Shown here piece after piece: positions 4,472-6,638 of a stretch of 6,638 nucleotides of DNA (the first letter of the stretch is position 1; every line of letters begins with the position of its first letter). Location of the stretch: contig JAHJSF010000169.1 of assembly GCA_018830405.1 (NCBI GenBank), positions 1-6,638 of the forward strand. The letters run 5' to 3'. Under the pieces are notes generated by a model. The model saw only the letters and a list, made by a program, of their open reading frames with translations. It did no database searches and was not told where the DNA came from. The position numbers and the translations under genes are program-made. This DNA comes from Nitrospinota bacterium (lineage in GTDB: Bacteria > Nitrospinota > Nitrospinia > UBA9942 > JAHJSF01).

Positions 4472-5197
4472 CTATCTTTCTTTTCTTCCACCGAAGACGG
4501 AGAATATACTGTATTTGTAAAAACAATCTACATCTTTAAAACCGCATTGGCTTAAGGCTTGCGGTTGTTCCCAAAGTGTACTTGGTTTGTTCTCTGCATT
4601 ATTCTTGTACACATATGGGATATCATCAAACATCCCAACCTCTTCTCCATTTTTTTCTAATCTTTCATTCATCCAGTTTTGCCAAAGTTCGAATTGTATC
4701 TCTTCACTGTAGTCTGAACTTGGCTGAACCGGATCAATATTTAGGAATAATCCCCCAAACTTTAATTCTTTGTATATGTGGGCAAATAATGTTTTTTTAT
4801 TAATAAGGTCAAGATGATGAATAGCGTTTGCAGATAATACTAGATCATATTTACTCTTCTCTACTTCTAACTCATAGTAATCTTCAAATGTTAGATGCCG
4901 GAAAGAAGCATTGCTGTTATTTAATTTTTCTTTTGCCCTGTTTAACATATCCTCAGATGCATCAATGAGGTGGAAATTGTTGTTGGGGGATTTGTCGTGT
5001 ATATGTTTTGTTATAACCCCGTCTCCACAGCCTAGGTCAAGGATGTTTAGACCGGATAGTTTAGGAAAATGAAAGGCAATGATTTCAAGAAATATCCTGA
5101 TAGATCTTTGTCTTTCAAGCATGATGGCATTCGCAGAGTTTGTATAGAAGTTTACAAAATCCTTATTGTCCCACTTGAATGCTTCATCTTTCTTCAT
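4472..5197 (-). CDS. Class I SAM-dependent methyltransferase
   Basis: 241 residues, Rossmann-type methyltransferase. Motif I is LDLGCGDG (53-60), the acidic residue ending strand 2 is Asp79 (HLIDASEDML), and the strand 4 region reads YDLVLSANAIHHL (117-129). A KELKFGGLFLNIDP segment follows, typical of post-motif III. An N-terminal helical cap (1-48) precedes the core and a C-terminal segment (about 165-241, LWQNWMNERLEKNGEE... VDCFYKYSIFSVFGGRKE) may set the substrate, which is unknown. No signal peptide, so cytoplasmic. The upstream region has only a weak purine-rich site (AAGAGAAT) before the ATG, next to an 11 bp palindrome CTCTTTAAGAG. Its promoter should lie in 5198-5307, which is largely repeat copy C. 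First gene of a two-gene unit with the cupin. Confidence 0.88.
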   Translation of the reverse strand: MKKDEAFKWDNKDFVNFYTNSANAIMLERQRSIRIFLEIIAFHFPKLSGLNILDLGCGDGVITKHIHDKSPNNNFHLIDASEDMLNRAKEKLNNSNASFRHLTFEDYYELEVEKSKYDLVLSANAIHHLDLINKKTLFAHIYKELKFGGLFLNIDPVQPSSDYSEEIQFELWQNWMNERLEKNGEEVGMFDDIPYVYKNNAENKPSTLWEQPQALSQCGFKDVDCFYKYSIFSVFGGRKER

Positions 5198-5220
5198 TCT
5201 ATTCTCTTAAAGAGCTAACT

Positions 5221-5274
5221 ATTTTAGACTTATTCCCTCGGCCAACCTATTACAATCCTAAAAACGAGATGGCG
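5221..5274. repeat. Intergenic repeat copy C (short form)
   Basis: It contains the 33 bp core at 5242-5274 with two changes (TTACAATCC, AAACGAG) and, before it, ATTTTAGACTTATTCCCTC, a degenerate version of the right arm and tail of the AGTTTTAGGCT hairpin found in copies B and D. The left arm is absent. It lies between the methyltransferase start and TA module 2, close to the point where similarity between the two TA modules begins. Confidence 0.7.
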
Positions 5275-5307
5275 AGGAGGGGAAAGCGGTAGCCTTCGAC
5301 TTTTTGA

Positions 5308-5607
5308 TTAAACGTGAGCGGCCTCGGCGTGTATTCTAAGACCCAAGGAATTTATAACCTTTAAAATAGTATCAAAGCTGGGGGTTCTATCTCCTGAGAG
5401 AGCCTTGTAAAGACTCTCTCTTGATAATCCTGTATCTCGTGCAACCTGTGACATCCCTTTAGCCTTGGCAATATCACCAAGGGCTTTGGCTATAAAGGCG
5501 GCATCTCCATCTGCCTCCTCAAAACAAACCTCAAGATAGGCGGCCATCTCTTCAGGGGTGCGCAGGTGTTCCGAAACATCGAATTTTGTTGTTTTTGTCT
5601 TTTTCAT
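5308..5607 (-). CDS. Xre-type antitoxin of TA module 2 (HI1420-type)
   Basis: 99 residues, 92 identical to the antitoxin at 717-1016, with the same helix-turn-helix (52-72) and C-terminus. The N-terminus is MKKTKTT rather than MAKTKTT. Expected role: binds and neutralises the toxin at 5617-5907 and represses the operon. The ribosome site is better than in module 1: TAGGAG, overlapping the toxin stop codon TAG, 7 nt before the ATG. Module 1 has AGGTA in that place, so translation of the two antitoxins may differ. The gap to the toxin stop is 9 bp, as in module 1. No terminator is seen downstream, only the sequence leading to repeat copy C. Confidence 0.9.
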   Translation of the reverse strand: MKKTKTTKFDVSEHLRTPEEMAAYLEVCFEEADGDAAFIAKALGDIAKAKGMSQVARDTGLSRESLYKALSGDRTPSFDTILKVINSLGLRIHAEAAHV

Positions 5608-5616
5608 AAATAACTC

Positions 5617-5907
5617 CTATAAATTTTTTGCTAAAGTCAGAGCGGTTTTAATATCTTTAGATTGAGTTCCTTTATCTCCCCCAGCCAGTAGAATTACAAC
5701 CGTCCTGCCGATCTTTTTGTAATACACACGATAGCCTGGGCCATAATTAACCCGTAATTCCGAGACGCCTTCTCCTACAGGCTTAACATCTCCGGGATTG
5801 TTTGCGGCCAGCCGTTCTATCCTAACCAAAATCCGTGCCCTTGCCCGGATATCAGATAGGCCATCAAGCCACTTAGCAAAAACCTCAGTTTTCCTAATCT
5901 CAATCAT
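5617..5907 (-). CDS. RelE/ParE-superfamily toxin of TA module 2 (HI1419-type)
   Basis: 96 residues, 85 identical to the toxin at 1026-1316, with no gaps. The conserved GPGYRVYYKK (56-65) and GGDKGTQSKDIKTA (76-89) segments are present; residue 80 is Gly where module 1 has Arg. The frame is intact and shows no sign of decay. Whether its antitoxin also neutralises the module 1 toxin cannot be told from sequence, but the identical helix-turn-helix and near-identical partners make cross-interaction plausible. The start is fixed by homology and by the promoter 5 nt upstream. Confidence 0.9.
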   Translation of the reverse strand: MIEIRKTEVFAKWLDGLSDIRARARILVRIERLAANNPGDVKPVGEGVSELRVNYGPGYRVYYKKIGRTVVILLAGGDKGTQSKDIKTALTLAKNL

Positions 5908-5912
5908 GGCTT

Positions 5913-5941
5913 ATTGTATCCTTTAGGCTACAAATTGTCAA
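5913..5941 (-). promoter_or_regulatory. Promoter of TA module 2 with embedded palindrome
   Basis: -35 TTGACA (5936-5941), 17 bp spacer, -10 TACAAT (5913-5918), ending 5 nt before the toxin ATG, exactly as in module 1. The embedded palindrome is better here: TTGTAGCC-TAAA-GGATACAA (5914-5933 on the minus strand) has 7 of 8 arm positions paired. It covers the spacer and -10 box, so a bound antitoxin would block RNA polymerase. Confidence 0.8.
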
Positions 5942-5962
5942 TCCTTAAGTCTGTTTTTTTAA

Positions 5963-5990
5963 CCCCTTTCTTGTTCAGTCAAGAAAGGGG
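5963..5990. repeat. Hairpin upstream of TA module 2, covaries with module 1
   Basis: Perfect 11 bp arms CCCCTTTCTTG and CAAGAAAGGGG, loop TTCAGT. It is positioned 22 bp from the -35 box, whereas its counterpart at 1502-1531 is 152 bp away because of the module 1-specific insert. No T-run follows on either strand. Confidence 0.75.
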
Positions 5991-6003
5991 GAAAGAACCA
6001 GCC

Positions 6004-6184
6004 GCCTGCCCATTTTTTTAACGGCTTGGAATGACGGTTGGCTTCGGAGCCTAAAAAACTCGCTACGCTCAAACAGTTTTAGGCTTTTTCCCTCACCCAA
6101 CCTATTCCAATCCTAAAAATGAGATGGCGGGGGGAAGCTTGACGGCTGGGAAAAAGTGATATTTGAAGACCTGCCCCTGTCATG
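6004..6184. repeat. Intergenic repeat copy D
   Basis: It matches copy B from its start (GCCTGCCCATTTTTTT) through the hairpin at 6048-6085 (arms AGCCTAAAAAACT/AGTTTTAGGCT) and the 33 bp core at 6097-6129, then jumps to the end segment (AAAAAGTGATATTTGAAGA, CCTGTCATG). It lacks the ~125 bp block with the CCCCAC hairpin. On the plus strand the hairpin is followed by TTTTT, a terminator-like form, but no plus-strand gene precedes it. Nothing else is visible up to the next gene at 6201. Confidence 0.8.
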
Positions 6185-6200
6185 CTATTTATGTGTAATA

Positions 6201-6638
6201 CTATCTGTAGGGATGAACAATATTTTCTATTCCTATTTTAATGTGCTCTTGAACTTTAAAACATTCTGATAAAGCATACGTAAGGGGACGAATCTCCTTA
6301 TAGCCCATTAACCTTGTAAGCTTATTGCCTGAATCTACGCAGACTTTATCCCCTTTTGAGTCTCCTGTTCTATCAGTATTGTTTTTACACTCGTCGGGAT
6401 TACTCTCCACAAAATATGTTCTGCATATTATTGGACGTACTGGATATATTGTGCAATTATCGTCTATTAGAAAAGGACACTTAATCCTGTCTTTTCTAAT
6501 CCTTCCTACAAATTTTATGTACTCTACTAAGCTAATATGAGAAACAGAAGGATATATTGTGTCCATATATGAGAACCAAGCTACAAACCCTTCACGTATT
6601 TTATTTTTATATTCTTCTTTTAAAGTGCTATCAATATA
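6201..6638 (-). CDS. YkgJ-like Cys-cluster protein, N-terminus beyond window
   Basis: The frame is open to the right edge: 24 codons upstream of the first in-window ATG (6566) contain no stop, so the true start lies outside and 145 residues are visible. The signature is C54-PFLIDDN-C62-TIYPVRPII-C72-RTY followed by C84 (numbering from the edge), matching the second half of the YkgJ-type CxxxCxxC family (CPFL..C.IY..RP..CR.Y), thought to bind zinc or an Fe-S cluster. The first Cys group expected in this family would be upstream of the window. No function beyond metal binding is known to me. Codon choice is AT-rich, like the methyltransferase. Confidence 0.8.
   Translation of the reverse strand, partial: YIDSTLKEEYKNKIREGFVAWFSYMDTIYPSVSHISLVEYIKFVGRIRKDRIKCPFLIDDNCTIYPVRPIICRTYFVESNPDECKNNTDRTGDSKGDKVCVDSGNKLTRLMGYKEIRPLTYALSECFKVQEHIKIGIENIVHPYR

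Noticed and set aside
6048-6090. Hairpin followed by TTTTT as a plus-strand terminator
   Set aside because: The form fits, but no plus-strand gene ends before it and the same hairpin is part of repeat copies B and D, so it is listed as repeat.

Overview
The window looks like chromosomal DNA of an environmental, probably anaerobic or microaerobic Gram-negative bacterium. It holds a periplasmic diheme c-type cytochrome, an export-signal-bearing Cys-rich peptide, chromosomal type II toxin-antitoxin (TA) modules and many intergenic hairpin repeats. Desulfobacterota, Nitrospirota or anammox-type Planctomycetota would all fit; this is a guess from gene content and style, and nothing here fixes the taxon. 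Every gene I can support lies on the minus strand. The plus-strand open frames are shadows.

Layout from left to right: (1) 1-298, no gene, one ~200 bp intergenic repeat (copy A). (2) 299-592, a small exported Cys-rich protein with a Pro-rich hinge; its upstream region holds a conserved leader, a perfect 22 bp palindrome and a 33 bp AT-rich block. (3) 717-1316, TA module 1 (RelE/ParE-superfamily toxin first, Xre-type antitoxin second, HI1419/HI1420 type) with its own promoter at 1322-1350. (4) 1351-1912, no gene, three kinds of hairpin and repeat copy B. (5) 1913-2905, a DUF6765-like, possibly metal-binding protein. (6) 2982-3899, an exported diheme cytochrome c. (7) 3900-4139, intergenic, with a second copy of the 33 bp block and a short dispersed-repeat fragment. 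(8) 4140-5197, a SAM-dependent methyltransferase followed by a small cupin, 17 bp apart. (9) 5221-5274, repeat copy C. (10) 5308-5907, TA module 2, a diverged duplicate of module 1. (11) 5908-6200, promoter, hairpin and repeat copy D. (12) 6201-6638, the C-terminal part of a YkgJ-like Cys-cluster protein that runs off the right edge.

Two themes stand out. First, the two TA modules are collinear over 634 bp (717-1350 and 5308-5941) with no net length difference. Each has a TTGACA-17-TACAAT promoter whose -10 box ends only 5 nt before the toxin ATG, and each has an upstream hairpin whose arms changed together. Both sit between direct copies of the same intergenic repeat, so recombination between the duplicates could remove the ~4.6 kb of genes between them. 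Second, three otherwise unrelated genes (the Cys-rich exported peptide, the DUF6765-like protein and the diheme cytochrome) are linked by shared cis elements. The peptide and DUF6765 genes share a nearly identical 28 bp leader just before the start codon. The peptide and cytochrome genes share a 33 bp upstream block. This suggests common regulation of a small envelope-related gene set, but it is inference from sequence alone.
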